A stretch of 64,000 nucleotides of DNA from Halosimplex litoreum (lineage in GTDB: Archaea > Halobacteriota > Halobacteria > Halobacteriales > Haloarculaceae). Position 1 is the first letter of the stretch; each line of letters begins with the position of its first letter. The stretch is from contig NZ_CP065856.1 in NCBI RefSeq assembly GCF_016065055.1, positions 2,603,836-2,667,835 of the forward strand. Reading direction: 5' to 3'. This document shows positions 27,091-35,259 of this stretch, piece after piece. The notes under the pieces are model-generated. The model did no database searches and had not been told where the DNA came from. It saw only the letters and a list, made by a program, of their open reading frames with translations. The position numbers and the translations under genes were made by a program.

Positions 27091-27789
27091 TCACTCGCCG
27101 TCGAGCGTCGAGAGGAACCGAGGCGGAACCCGCTCGGTGGTGTACGTCGCCCGGCCGCGGCGGGTGATCGCGTGGCCATCGGCGGTCATCCGGGCGGCGT
27201 CGACTTCGAACACGACCGGCTCGGTCGCGTGGCGGGCGCCGACGCGCCGGGCCTCCCCGACGGTGCCCGAGAGGTGCACCAACTGGCGCGCCATCGGTCG
27301 GAGCCCGTCCTCGCGGATCGCGTCGGCGTTCCCGGGCGCAGTGCCGTGGTAGAGGGTGTCCGGCACCGGACCGTCGCCCGAGTCGAGGTCCACGGCGACG
27401 GAGTGGCCGTAGGCCGCGCGGACACGGTCCTCGGAGGCGGCCGCGTCCGGATCGTCCGCTCGGTCACCACTCGGTGCGGCGCCCGTCCGGGAGCCCCCGG
27501 TGCGCTCGAAGCGACCGTTCGGGTCGGTCGCGACGACGGCGGCGACGGTCTCGCGGTCCGCCCAGCCGTACTGCCGTTCGGCCGCGGCGACCAGGCCGTC
27601 GAAGGCGGTCCAGCCCGCGTCGTCCAGCGTCAGCCCAGCGTCCGCCGGGAAGTGCCGAAGCGCGCCCGACAGGAACTTCGAGAGCCGGCGGCGGCGCTCG
27701 CCGTCGAGGACCGACCGGCCGCCGCCGCAGACGGGACAGCGGCCGCTCTCGAAGTAGCCGTGATCGTCACAGACGAGAACGTCGCTCAT
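27091..27789 (-). CDS. kptA: RNA 2'-phosphotransferase (Tpt1/KptA family)
   Basis: A 232-aa enzyme that transfers an internal 2'-phosphate from RNA to NAD+. The ATG at 27789 gives a start just before the zinc-binding element (VCDDHGYFESGRCPVC). The catalytic core has LSKFLSGALRHFP, LDDAGWTAFDGL, LYHGTAPGNADAI, VHLSGTVGEARRVG and VVFEVDAARM. These contain the conserved Arg-His-Arg-Arg constellation. An acidic insertion (about residues 95-125) separates the two lobes. Archaea are not known to leave 2'-phosphates in tRNA splicing, so the native substrate is open. Confidence 0.92.
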   Translation of the reverse strand: MSDVLVCDDHGYFESGRCPVCGGGRSVLDGERRRRLSKFLSGALRHFPADAGLTLDDAGWTAFDGLVAAAERQYGWADRETVAAVVATDPNGRFERTGGSRTGAAPSGDRADDPDAAASEDRVRAAYGHSVAVDLDSGDGPVPDTLYHGTAPGNADAIREDGLRPMARQLVHLSGTVGEARRVGARHATEPVVFEVDAARMTADGHAITRRGRATYTTERVPPRFLSTLDGE

Positions 27790-27947
27790 CGGACACCGGT
27801 TCGTCGCCGGGGCGGAAAACGCGTTCGGGACCGTGAGCCGGAGCCGGCGAGCGGGTGGTCTCGCATACGCGTGACGAGCGGTGACACGCCCCGGAGCGGG
27901 TCGCGACCGCACCGTTTTTCACTCCGATCCCGTTAGGTAGCGTCGCT

Positions 27948-28118
27948 ATGGGCTTCGGGAGCTACGACGAATCCGAACAGGAGAACCAGAGCGGGGACGC
28001 CGACTACGACGAGGACGACGCCGTCAACGTCCACGAACACGACCACGAGGGGGAGGTCTCCGTCGAGGGCGCCGACGAAGCCGACGAGCTCGTCGACCGG
28101 CTGCAAGACATGAAGTGA
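27948..28118 (+). CDS. Small acidic DUF5786-like protein
   Basis: A 56-aa, extremely acidic protein beginning MGFGSYDESEQENQS and ending EADELVDRLQDMK. The middle is Asp/Glu-rich with HEHDHEGE. The sequence matches the short haloarchaeal family I remember as DUF5786, with a conserved GFGSYDESEQ N-terminus and a terminal helix. A T-rich gtttttca lies at 27913-27920. Function is unknown. The codon pattern and stop make it a real gene despite its size. Confidence 0.85.
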   Translation: MGFGSYDESEQENQSGDADYDEDDAVNVHEHDHEGEVSVEGADEADELVDRLQDMK

Positions 28119-28178
28119 GGCGGCGGGTCACCCCCGTCCGCACGGAGCCGCGGACCGACCGCGCCTCAACCGCGCCGG

Positions 28179-28517
28179 TCAGTGTGCGGGCGCGTAGGCG
28201 TCCGAAAAGTGGTTCAACACGACGACGCCGGCGAAGACGAGGGCCATTCCGGCGACCCCGGCCACATCGAGATTTTCTTCGAAGGCGACGACACCGACCA
28301 GCGCCGTCGCCACGATACCGGCGCCGGCCCACGTCGCGTACACCAGCCCGACGGGCAGTTCTTCGAGCGTCAGTCCCAGCAAGTAGAACGACCCCACGTA
28401 GCCGACGACGACGACGGCGGTCGGGAGGGGGTTCGAGAACCCCTCGCTGGCTTTCAGCGCGGTCGTCCCCGTTACTTCGGCGGCGATAGCGAGCGCGAGC
28501 GTCAGGTACGGATACAT
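28179..28517 (-). CDS. Small multidrug resistance (SMR/EmrE-like) transporter
   Basis: A 112-aa, four-helix membrane protein. I use the ATG at 28517, which gives MYPYLTLALAIAAEVTGTTA; the Glu in AIAAEVTGTTALK is the substrate/proton-coupling residue of helix 1. The conserved LPVGLVYATWAGAGIV and a final helix ending VVLNHFS follow. SMR proteins act as antiparallel dimers exporting cationic compounds or guanidinium. It is divergent from the TrmB-family gene. The specific substrate is unknown. Confidence 0.93.
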   Translation of the reverse strand: MYPYLTLALAIAAEVTGTTALKASEGFSNPLPTAVVVVGYVGSFYLLGLTLEELPVGLVYATWAGAGIVATALVGVVAFEENLDVAGVAGMALVFAGVVVLNHFSDAYAPAH

Positions 28518-28585
28518 AGGTGAGGCGACCGCCGCGGCCGACAAGTGGCTTGTCGAACCCGCCACCACTTCCTGTACGTTTCCGA

Positions 28586-28594
28586 GTACTTTAG
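28586..28594 (+). promoter_or_regulatory. TATA box of the TrmB-family gene
   Basis: gtactttag lies 25-33 bp upstream of the ATG at 28619, at the normal distance for a leaderless transcript. Confidence 0.55.
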
Positions 28595-28618
28595 TCGCGC
28601 CCGGGTCCACCGCCGGGT

Positions 28619-29437
28619 ATGTCGGATCTGGGAGAGCTGGGGCTGTCGAGCTACGAGGAGAAGGGCTACCGGACGCTGCTATCGCTCGGGTCGGCGACCG
28701 CTCAGGAGGTCTCCGAGGCCAGCGGCGTCCCGATGGGCCGGATCTACGACGTGTTGAACGGGCTCGACGCCCGCGACATCGTCCGCAGCCAGTCGACCGA
28801 GCCGACGCGCTACGCGGCGGTCGACCCGGAGACGGCCGTCGACCGGCTGCTGGCCGAGCGTCGGCGGGAACTGGACGCCCGCGAGGCGCGCTACGAGGAG
28901 ATCGCCGGGGGGATCGGACCGGAACTCGCGGCGACGACGCCGGCCGAGAGCCGGTTCTGGACGGCGCCGCTGGGCAGCGACGCCGCCGTCTCGCTGGAGC
29001 GGGACCTGTTCGCGACGGCGGGGGAGACGGTGCGGTCGGCGATGAGCTACCCGTACGCCGCGGCGCCGTGGGGCCGATACGCAGCGGAGGTCGACCCGTT
29101 CTACGAGACGGTCGACGGCGGGGTCGACGTGCGACTGCTCGGCCACGTCGCGATGCTCGACGACGCCCCGCCGGAAGCCGCCGAGCGGGTGGCCGACGCG
29201 CCGGCGAACGTCTCCGTGCGCGTCACGACCGACCTGGAGACGACCTTCGATATCGTCGACGGGAACGAACTGACGCTCCACGTCCCCCACCCGACCGAGA
29301 GTGGCGAACGCCTCGGCGTGATCCACGTCCGCGACGAGTCGATGGCCGGCCGGCTGGTCGCGGTGTTCGACCGCGCGTGGGAGGCGGCGACGCCGCTGTC
29401 GACCGTCGTCGAGGGCGAGTCACCGGTCGGTGAGTGA
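28619..29437 (+). CDS. TrmB family transcriptional regulator
   Basis: A 272-aa sugar-type regulator. The N-terminal winged helix (LGELGLSSYEEKGYRTLLSL, then ATAQEVSEASGVPMGRIYDV) is characteristic of TrmB proteins. A short coiled coil (ERRRELDAREARYEEIAGGI) links it to a C-terminal effector/PLD-like domain. Divergent orientation to the SMR exporter is suggestive but not proof of regulation. The effector is unknown. Confidence 0.92.
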   Translation: MSDLGELGLSSYEEKGYRTLLSLGSATAQEVSEASGVPMGRIYDVLNGLDARDIVRSQSTEPTRYAAVDPETAVDRLLAERRRELDAREARYEEIAGGIGPELAATTPAESRFWTAPLGSDAAVSLERDLFATAGETVRSAMSYPYAAAPWGRYAAEVDPFYETVDGGVDVRLLGHVAMLDDAPPEAAERVADAPANVSVRVTTDLETTFDIVDGNELTLHVPHPTESGERLGVIHVRDESMAGRLVAVFDRAWEAATPLSTVVEGESPVGE

Positions 29438-29463
29438 GCGCCCGGGGCGCGGTCGACCGCCGC

Positions 29464-29916
29464 TCACTCGTCCCACTCGTCGCTCGACCACGCGTCCGCG
29501 CCGTCCTCGACGGCGGACTGGCCCGCTCGCGGGAGGACGCGCGAGAGGACCACGTACTCCGCCATCGCCAGCGCGAGCGCGGCCGCGACCGGGAGGAGCA
29601 CGCTCTCGAAGACGAACAGCAGCGCCAGCACGACGATCCCGCTCCCCGACAGCGCGTAACCCGCGGCGCCGGGGTGGAAGCTCCGCGCGAGGTTCTGGTG
29701 GGCGTCGCGGACGTAGCCCTCGTCGGCCCGGCGGATCGTGTAGGGAACGGTGTAGAAGATACCGACGCCCGAGAGCGCGCCGACGAGGACGCCCACGGCG
29801 ATCCGGTCGAACAGGAGGACGGTTACGGAGGCGAGCACGCCGAAGGTGACGACGCCGGCGGCGCCGCCGACCAGCCCGGGCGATACCGGGATCTCGTCCA
29901 TCGTCGCGTCTGACAT
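29464..29916 (-). CDS. Four-helix membrane protein of unknown function
   Basis: A 150-aa haloarchaeal membrane protein with helices at about residues 14-32, 38-56, 84-100 and 104-122. A cytoplasmic loop (RRADEGYVRDAHQNLARSFH) and an acidic C-terminal tail are also present. The start could also be the Met five residues downstream (MDEIPVSPG). It converges with the TrmB gene and lies upstream of nadC on the same strand direction. No family is recognised. Confidence 0.78.
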   Translation of the reverse strand: MSDATMDEIPVSPGLVGGAAGVVTFGVLASVTVLLFDRIAVGVLVGALSGVGIFYTVPYTIRRADEGYVRDAHQNLARSFHPGAAGYALSGSGIVVLALLFVFESVLLPVAAALALAMAEYVVLSRVLPRAGQSAVEDGADAWSSDEWDE

Positions 29917-30000
29917 GTGCGGCTCGTCGTGGCCCTCGGCGATAAACGGTGGGGACGCGAACGGAGAGGGACGGTCGACGACCGAGCGGTCGGCTCCCTC

Positions 30001-30837
30001 TCACCCCGTCCGGAAGGAGTAATCGAGCGTCGGCGCCGAGTGGGTCAGACTTCCCATCGAGATCACGTCGACGCCGGTCGCGGCGTAGCCCGGCACCGTC
30101 TCGACGGTGATCCCCCCGGAGGCTTCGGCGAGCACCTCGCGGCCGATTTCGGCGGTCGTCTCTCGGAGCCGCTCGACTGCCTCCGCCGTCGTCTCGGGGT
30201 CCATGTTGTCCAGCAGGACGATGTCGGCGCCGGCCGCGGCGGCCCGTGGGGCTTGCTCGACCGTCTCGACTTCGACCTCGATCTTCGTCGCGAACGAGGC
30301 GCGGTCGCGGAACTGTTCGACCGCGGCTTCGAGGCCCATCTCGGCGACGTGGTTGTCCTTGACCATCACCATGTGCGACAGATCGAGGCGGTGGGTGTCG
30401 CCGCCGCCGGCCACCACGGCGCGCTTCTCGACGCCGCGCAGCCCGGGCGTGGTCTTTCGGGTCCCGGCGACGCGCACGTCGTGGCCGTCCGGGGCGCCCT
30501 CGGCTGCAGCATCGACGGCCCGCCGCGTCTTCGTCGCGATGCCCGAGGCGTGGCCCGCGACGTTGACCGCGACGCGCTCGCCGCGCAACACGTCGCGAGC
30601 GGAGCCCTCGACTTCGAGAGCGGCGTCGCCGGGGTCGATGCGGTCGCCGGCCGCGGCGCTGTCGAGGACCTCGACGCCGAGGTAGTCGAAGACGGCCCGA
30701 GCCGCCGCCAGGCCGGCGACGACGCCGGATTCCTTGGCGACGAGTCGGCCGGCCGTCTCGCCGGGGACCTGGTTGGTCACGTCGTGGTGGCCCACGTCCT
30801 CGCGGAGCCACGTCTCGATCTTCGAATCGGGGATCAT
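30001..30837 (-). CDS. nadC: Nicotinate-nucleotide diphosphorylase (carboxylating)
   Basis: A 278-aa quinolinate phosphoribosyltransferase, which converts quinolinate and PRPP to nicotinate mononucleotide, PPi and CO2. Landmarks are REDVGHHDVT near the N-terminus, the TRKTTPGLR loop, HRLDLSHMVMVKDNH, KIEVEVETVEQA, DIVLLDNM and AEASGGI. These contain the Lys, Arg and acidic residues that contact PRPP and quinolinate. It is the last gene of nadA-nadB-nadC, 20 bp after nadB. Confidence 0.97.
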   Translation of the reverse strand: MIPDSKIETWLREDVGHHDVTNQVPGETAGRLVAKESGVVAGLAAARAVFDYLGVEVLDSAAAGDRIDPGDAALEVEGSARDVLRGERVAVNVAGHASGIATKTRRAVDAAAEGAPDGHDVRVAGTRKTTPGLRGVEKRAVVAGGGDTHRLDLSHMVMVKDNHVAEMGLEAAVEQFRDRASFATKIEVEVETVEQAPRAAAAGADIVLLDNMDPETTAEAVERLRETTAEIGREVLAEASGGITVETVPGYAATGVDVISMGSLTHSAPTLDYSFRTG

Positions 30838-30857
30838 GTCGGGTCGAACGCCCCCGC

Positions 30858-32420
30858 TCAGTCGGCCTGCGTGGTCGCAGGCTCCTCGACGAGGTTGTGC
30901 GTGCCCACCGATTCACCGTTCTCGGCGGCCGCTCGCGTCACGAGCAGCGCCGTCACGGAGGCGTGGCGGAGTTCGTACAGCGACCGCGCCGTCCGGGTTC
31001 GGACGTAGGCGTCGACTTCGCCCTTCAGCCGCCGGAGGACGGCCTGTGCGCGGCTCAGGTCGTCGGGACTCCGGCGGAGGCCGACGTACTCGTCCATCGT
31101 GCGGCGCAGGCGGTGGAACTTCTCGCGGGCGAAGTTGTCGGGCAGCGCGGGGTCGCGATCCAGCAGCTCGGGCGCCTCGACGACTTCGGGGTCGAACGCG
31201 GCCGCGTCGCCGCCAGCGCGGAGGCCCCAGACGAGCCCCTCCAGCAGTGAGGTCGAGGCGAGACGGTTGGCGCCGTGGACGCCGGTCCGGGAACACTCGC
31301 CGACGGCGTACAGGCGATCGAGCGACGCCCGGCCGCGGGTGTCGACGTCGACGCCGCCACAGAGGAAGTGCTCGGCGGGGCCGACGGGGATACCCGACTC
31401 CCAGTCGACGCCGCGGTGCTCGCACTTCTCGACGAGGTCGGGGAACTCGCCCGCGAAATCGAGCGGACTCACGTCGAGGACGACCTCGCCGGTGGCGTCG
31501 ATCTCCTCCTGGACGGCGCGGGCGACCACGTCGCGCGGTGCGAGTTCGGCGTCCTCGTGGTAGTCGGGCATGAACCGTTCGCCCTCGGCGTTGACGAGTC
31601 GGGCGCCCTCGCCGCGGACGGCCTCGCTGACGAGGAAGGGGCCGTCGCCCTCGGCGTCGCTGCCGGGGTAGACGGTCGGGTGGAACTGGACGTACTCCAT
31701 GTCGTCCACGTCGGCGCCCGCGAGCGCGGCCATCGCGATACCGTCGCCGGTCGAGCCGTCGGGGTTGGTCGACCGGGAGTACAGGTCGCCGATGCCGCCG
31801 GTCGCTAGCACCGTCGCGCCGGCGAAGGTGGGCGTGACGTCCCCTTCGTGTTCGAGCAGCGCGCCGTGGACCCGGCCTTCGTGGGAGACGAGTTCGAGCG
31901 CCGCGGTGTCGTCGCGGACGGTCACGTCGTCGTGGTCGTCGAGGTAGTTGAGGAACGGCACGTGGATCGCCTTGCCCGTCGAGGCGTCGACGTGGAGGAT
32001 ACGCGGCTCGTCGTGGGCGGCCTCGCGACCGAAGTCCCAGTCGTCGGTGTCGGCGGCGCCCGCCTCGCCCTCGTCGTTCGTGTCGAACTCGACGCCGAGC
32101 GTGTCGACGAGCACCTCCGAGACTGCGTCGTTGGCCTCGTCGACGAGCACGTCGACGGCTTCGGGGTCGGCGGTGTCGGCGCTGGCGGTCAGGATGTCGT
32201 CTTTGAACTGACCGGGGTCGTCACGGGAGACGGCGATGCCGCCCTGGGCCCACCACGAGGAGGCGCCCTCCGGCCGGGTGGCCTTCGTCGCGACGGTCAC
32301 GTCGGCGCCCTCGCGGGCCGCCCCGAGCGCCGCCGCGAGCCCGGCGATGCCCGAGCCGACCACGAGCACGTCCGTCGTCCGGTAGTCGTCGTAGTCTTCG
32401 AGTTCTCGCGTCTCGGACAT
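30858..32420 (-). CDS. nadB: L-aspartate oxidase
   Basis: A 520-aa FAD enzyme of the succinate dehydrogenase/fumarate reductase flavoprotein family. It oxidises L-aspartate to iminoaspartate for NadA. The FAD-binding loop is VVGSGIAGLAAALGA. Active-site segments include SSWWAQGGIAV, LATGGIGDLYSRSTNPDGST, QFHPTVYPG, LVSEAVRGEGA and GGVDVDTRGR, followed by GECSRTGVHGANRLASTSLL. The gene lies 3 bp after nadA and 20 bp before nadC, so one transcript is likely. Confidence 0.97.
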   Translation of the reverse strand: MSETRELEDYDDYRTTDVLVVGSGIAGLAAALGAAREGADVTVATKATRPEGASSWWAQGGIAVSRDDPGQFKDDILTASADTADPEAVDVLVDEANDAVSEVLVDTLGVEFDTNDEGEAGAADTDDWDFGREAAHDEPRILHVDASTGKAIHVPFLNYLDDHDDVTVRDDTAALELVSHEGRVHGALLEHEGDVTPTFAGATVLATGGIGDLYSRSTNPDGSTGDGIAMAALAGADVDDMEYVQFHPTVYPGSDAEGDGPFLVSEAVRGEGARLVNAEGERFMPDYHEDAELAPRDVVARAVQEEIDATGEVVLDVSPLDFAGEFPDLVEKCEHRGVDWESGIPVGPAEHFLCGGVDVDTRGRASLDRLYAVGECSRTGVHGANRLASTSLLEGLVWGLRAGGDAAAFDPEVVEAPELLDRDPALPDNFAREKFHRLRRTMDEYVGLRRSPDDLSRAQAVLRRLKGEVDAYVRTRTARSLYELRHASVTALLVTRAAAENGESVGTHNLVEEPATTQAD

Positions 32421-32423
32421 CGG

Positions 32424-33557
32424 TTAGATCTCCAGCATGCGGTCGAGCGCGACCTGTGCGAGTTCCTTCTCCTCCGGGGCGACCTCGATGACGTTGCGCT
32501 CGCGGCCCTCGACCAGCTCCTCGAGCACCCACGTCAGATAGTTGGGGTCGATCTGGCGCATCGCGTTGCAGTCCATGCAGGCGTCGCCACACAGCGGCAG
32601 CACCTCCACCTCGGGGTGCCACCGATCGAGGTGCTTGGCGAGGTGGATCTCCGTGCCGATGGCCCACGCGTCGCCGGGGTCGGCGTTCTCGACGGTCTCG
32701 CAGATGGTCGACGTGGAACCGACCACGTCCGCGGCCTCGACCACTTCGCGGCGACACTCGGGGTGGACCACGACGTTCGCGTCGGGGCGCCGTTCCCGGA
32801 GGTCCTCGATGTGGCTCTCGCGGAAGCGCTCGTGGACCTGGCAGTAGCCGTCCCAGAGGACGATGTCGTTCTCGACGACCTCGCTGGCGTCCTTGCCCTC
32901 GGGGTCCCAGGGGTCCCACTCGGCGATCTCGTCTTCCATCCCGAGCCGATAGGCGGTGTTCTCCCCGAGGTGCTTGTCGGGGAGAAAGAGGACCTTGTCG
33001 CCCTTCTCGAAGGCGTACTCGAAGGCCTTGTGCGCGTTCGAGGAGGTACACACGAGCCCGCCCTGTTCGGCGCAGAAGGCCTTGAGGTCGGCGTAGCTGT
33101 TCATGTAGGTGATCGGGATGATCTCCTCGTCCGGTGCGGCTCCCGTAATTTCGGCCCACGCGGCGTCGACCTGCAGCGCCTCGGCCATCCCAGCCATCGG
33201 ACAGGAGGCCTCCATGCTCGGGAGGATGACGCTCTGAGAGTCGTCGGTGATGATGTCCGCCGACTCGGCCATGAAGGTGACGCCGCCGAAGACGACGTAG
33301 TCGGCGTCGGCGTTCGCCGCCTCCTTGCTCAACTGGTAGGAGTCACCGACGAAGTCGGCGTGTTCGACGATCTCCCGGCGCTGGTAGTTGTGGCCGAGGA
33401 TGACCACGTCGTCGCCGAGTTCGGCGAGCGCGGCCTCGATGCGCTCGGTGCGTTCGGCCTCCTCCAGGTCGCGATAGGCCGGCGGCAGCTGTTCTAAGTT
33501 GTCGTACTTGAAGAGACTCAAATCGGTCTCGAACTGCGCTGTTTCCATTTCCGGCAC
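32424..33557 (-). CDS. nadA: Quinolinate synthase
   Basis: A 377-aa [4Fe-4S] enzyme that condenses iminoaspartate with dihydroxyacetone phosphate to give quinolinate. Three cluster cysteines are in conserved contexts: one in LVCTSSNAHKA, one in VHPECRREV, and one in LCGDACMDCNAM. GHNYQRREIVEHADFVGDS forms the substrate-binding start, and MAESADIITDD and HPEC are typical. It is the first gene of the nad operon. A perfect inverted repeat precedes its promoter at 33594-33619, suggesting repression when NAD precursors are plentiful. Confidence 0.97.
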   Translation of the reverse strand: MPEMETAQFETDLSLFKYDNLEQLPPAYRDLEEAERTERIEAALAELGDDVVILGHNYQRREIVEHADFVGDSYQLSKEAANADADYVVFGGVTFMAESADIITDDSQSVILPSMEASCPMAGMAEALQVDAAWAEITGAAPDEEIIPITYMNSYADLKAFCAEQGGLVCTSSNAHKAFEYAFEKGDKVLFLPDKHLGENTAYRLGMEDEIAEWDPWDPEGKDASEVVENDIVLWDGYCQVHERFRESHIEDLRERRPDANVVVHPECRREVVEAADVVGSTSTICETVENADPGDAWAIGTEIHLAKHLDRWHPEVEVLPLCGDACMDCNAMRQIDPNYLTWVLEELVEGRERNVIEVAPEEKELAQVALDRMLEI

Positions 33558-33578
33558 GGGTGGTCACTCGGGTTGCCG

Positions 33579-33619
33579 ATTCTATGGACTACCGTATTGA
33601 AAAGGTTTTGTCTTCAATA
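33579..33619 (-). promoter_or_regulatory. nad operon TATA-like box with upstream palindrome
   Basis: On the minus strand a TATA-like CATAGAAT (33586-33579) sits 22-29 bp before nadA. Directly upstream is a perfect 8-bp inverted repeat, GTATTGAA (33594-33601) and TTCAATAC (33612-33619), with a 10-nt T-rich spacer. This is AT-rich DNA in a GC-rich surround. The symmetry suggests a dimeric regulator of NAD biosynthesis. The regulator is not identified here. Confidence 0.6.
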
Positions 33620-33771
33620 CTCCGGACCGGTGACTCACTCGATTGGGACGGGGCGTTCGACGGGCGTATCGGAGACGATTGCCTGGATTGTCGATTCGAG
33701 GTGTGCGTTACCACGGGACAATATCGGTGGAGAATGGGCGGGGCGGGGACCGGGCGGAGCGTCTGTCGGTA

Positions 33772-34014
33772 TCAGACGATCTGTTCGCCGTCGTCGTCGT
33801 AGACTTCGATGGCGTCGACTGGACACGAGCGGGCGGCGAACTTCGCGTCCAGTTCGGCGTCTTCGGGTACCTCCCGGACGAAGACGTCCTCGTCGGTCTC
33901 CTCGCCGTCGACGAGGACCGCCTTGCCGGCGTCGCTGTCGCGTTCGAAGCCGTCCCACTCGGCGACACATTGGAACATCCCGATGCAGGTGTCGCGGTCG
34001 TACTCGATGCGCAT
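33772..34014 (-). CDS. Short ferredoxin with three cysteines
   Basis: An 80-aa acidic ferredoxin. Only three cysteines are present: Cys10 and Cys16 (TCIGMFQC, a C-x5-C spacing) and Cys64 (SCPVDAIEV). This is the pattern of [3Fe-4S] mono-cluster ferredoxins rather than 4Fe-4S ones. The IEYDRDTCIG start and CPVDAIEV end are typical. It is a small electron carrier whose partner is unknown. It sits between nadA and a kinase gene, and no operon partner is obvious. Confidence 0.9.
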   Translation of the reverse strand: MRIEYDRDTCIGMFQCVAEWDGFERDSDAGKAVLVDGEETDEDVFVREVPEDAELDAKFAARSCPVDAIEVYDDDGEQIV

Positions 34015-34122
34015 AGCCGGAGTTGGCGGGCGACCGGCATAGTGATGGCGGGACGCCGGGGCCAGTCGTCGGTCCGAGCGCCGTCCGTGCCGTTTTCTAT
34101 CCGGCCGCCCACGTCACGGTCG

Positions 34123-35052
34123 ATGCCCGACGGGTCCCTCACCGAACGCGACGCTCGCCGCGCTGTCGCCGACGCGGTCCCCGACCAGCGAGTCGTCTCG
34201 GCGGAGCGCGTCGACGGCGGGACGAACCTCCTCTATCGCGTCGAAACCGACGCGAGCGAGTACGTAGTCAAGTTCAACACGTTCGTCGGCCGGGAGATCG
34301 CCGCTGCCGAGGTCGAAGCGTATCGCCTGCTCGCCGAGAGCGACGTGCCCGTTCCACGGGTCGTCGACGACGTCCACGACCCCGCCGAGGGCTCGGCGTA
34401 CTTCGTCACGACGGCCGTGCCCGGCGCGCCACCGACGGACGTGTCGCCGGCGCTCGCGCGGGAGATGGGACGGACCCTTCGTGGGTTCTCGACTGTCCCG
34501 GGCGTCGACGCTATCGACGGGTACGGCCGCTTGCGGCGCGCGCCCGGGGCGACGCCACCGCTCGTCGGTTCGGCCGACACTTGGCGTGCGTACGTCGAGT
34601 GGGCCGCCGAGATGCTGCTGTCGAAACCGAGCGACGAGGTCGCCGATCTGGCCGACCCCGTCCGCGGCGTCGTCGACGAGACGCTCGACGCGGTCCCGCG
34701 ACGGCCCGACCCCGCGGTCGTCCCCGACGACTACCGGCCGGCGAATCTCCACGTCGTCGACGGCGAGATCGCGGGCGTGGTGGACCTCGAACGCGCTGCT
34801 CGTGGGGACCTGCGACTCGCGCTGGTCAAGAGCGGGTACCTCTTGACCCGTGTGCGTCCCGCCGGAGGCGGTGACCGTCTCCGGGCGGCGCTGTCGGAGG
34901 GGTTCGGTTCCGACGTGTCCGACGAACGCCGGCGGTGCTACCGGGCGGTGGCCGTCGCCAGCGAGATCCGCGGGTTCGACATCTGGTGGGACGACGCCGC
35001 CGACGAAGCGGCTGCGACCCTCCGCGGAATCGTCGACGAACTGCGCTCTTGA
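34123..35052 (+). CDS. Aminoglycoside phosphotransferase-like kinase
   Basis: A 309-aa APH/choline-kinase-fold protein; the ATG at 34123 follows a GC-rich leader. The ATP-binding lobe has GGTNLLYRVETDASEYVVKF. The catalytic loop reads DDYRPANLHV, where the Asp and the Asn five residues later keep the APH spacing but His and Gly of the usual HGD are replaced. The metal-binding DLE motif follows in VVDLERAARGD. The protein probably phosphorylates a small metabolite. A drug-resistance role should not be assumed. Confidence 0.85.
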   Translation: MPDGSLTERDARRAVADAVPDQRVVSAERVDGGTNLLYRVETDASEYVVKFNTFVGREIAAAEVEAYRLLAESDVPVPRVVDDVHDPAEGSAYFVTTAVPGAPPTDVSPALAREMGRTLRGFSTVPGVDAIDGYGRLRRAPGATPPLVGSADTWRAYVEWAAEMLLSKPSDEVADLADPVRGVVDETLDAVPRRPDPAVVPDDYRPANLHVVDGEIAGVVDLERAARGDLRLALVKSGYLLTRVRPAGGGDRLRAALSEGFGSDVSDERRRCYRAVAVASEIRGFDIWWDDAADEAAATLRGIVDELRS

Positions 35053-35259
35053 TCCGGGGTCGGCGGCGTTCTGTTCGGCTCGAGGATCGAGCCAGTGTCT
35101 CTCCGAACCGGTGCGAAACGAACCGCCGAAACCGTGGCCGCAGGGGACAACACACGACGAACGCCCTCGCCGCGCTCGCGTGTCGGACGGGTTGCTGGCG
35201 GGCTCCCCTGGGAACCCGGGTCCGACGGATACATCCGCCCGCCGGGCACACACGAACGT

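Noticed and set aside
34123-35052. Aminoglycoside resistance gene
   Set aside because: The fold is APH-like, but the catalytic motif is altered and the context is metabolic; such names are often over-extended.
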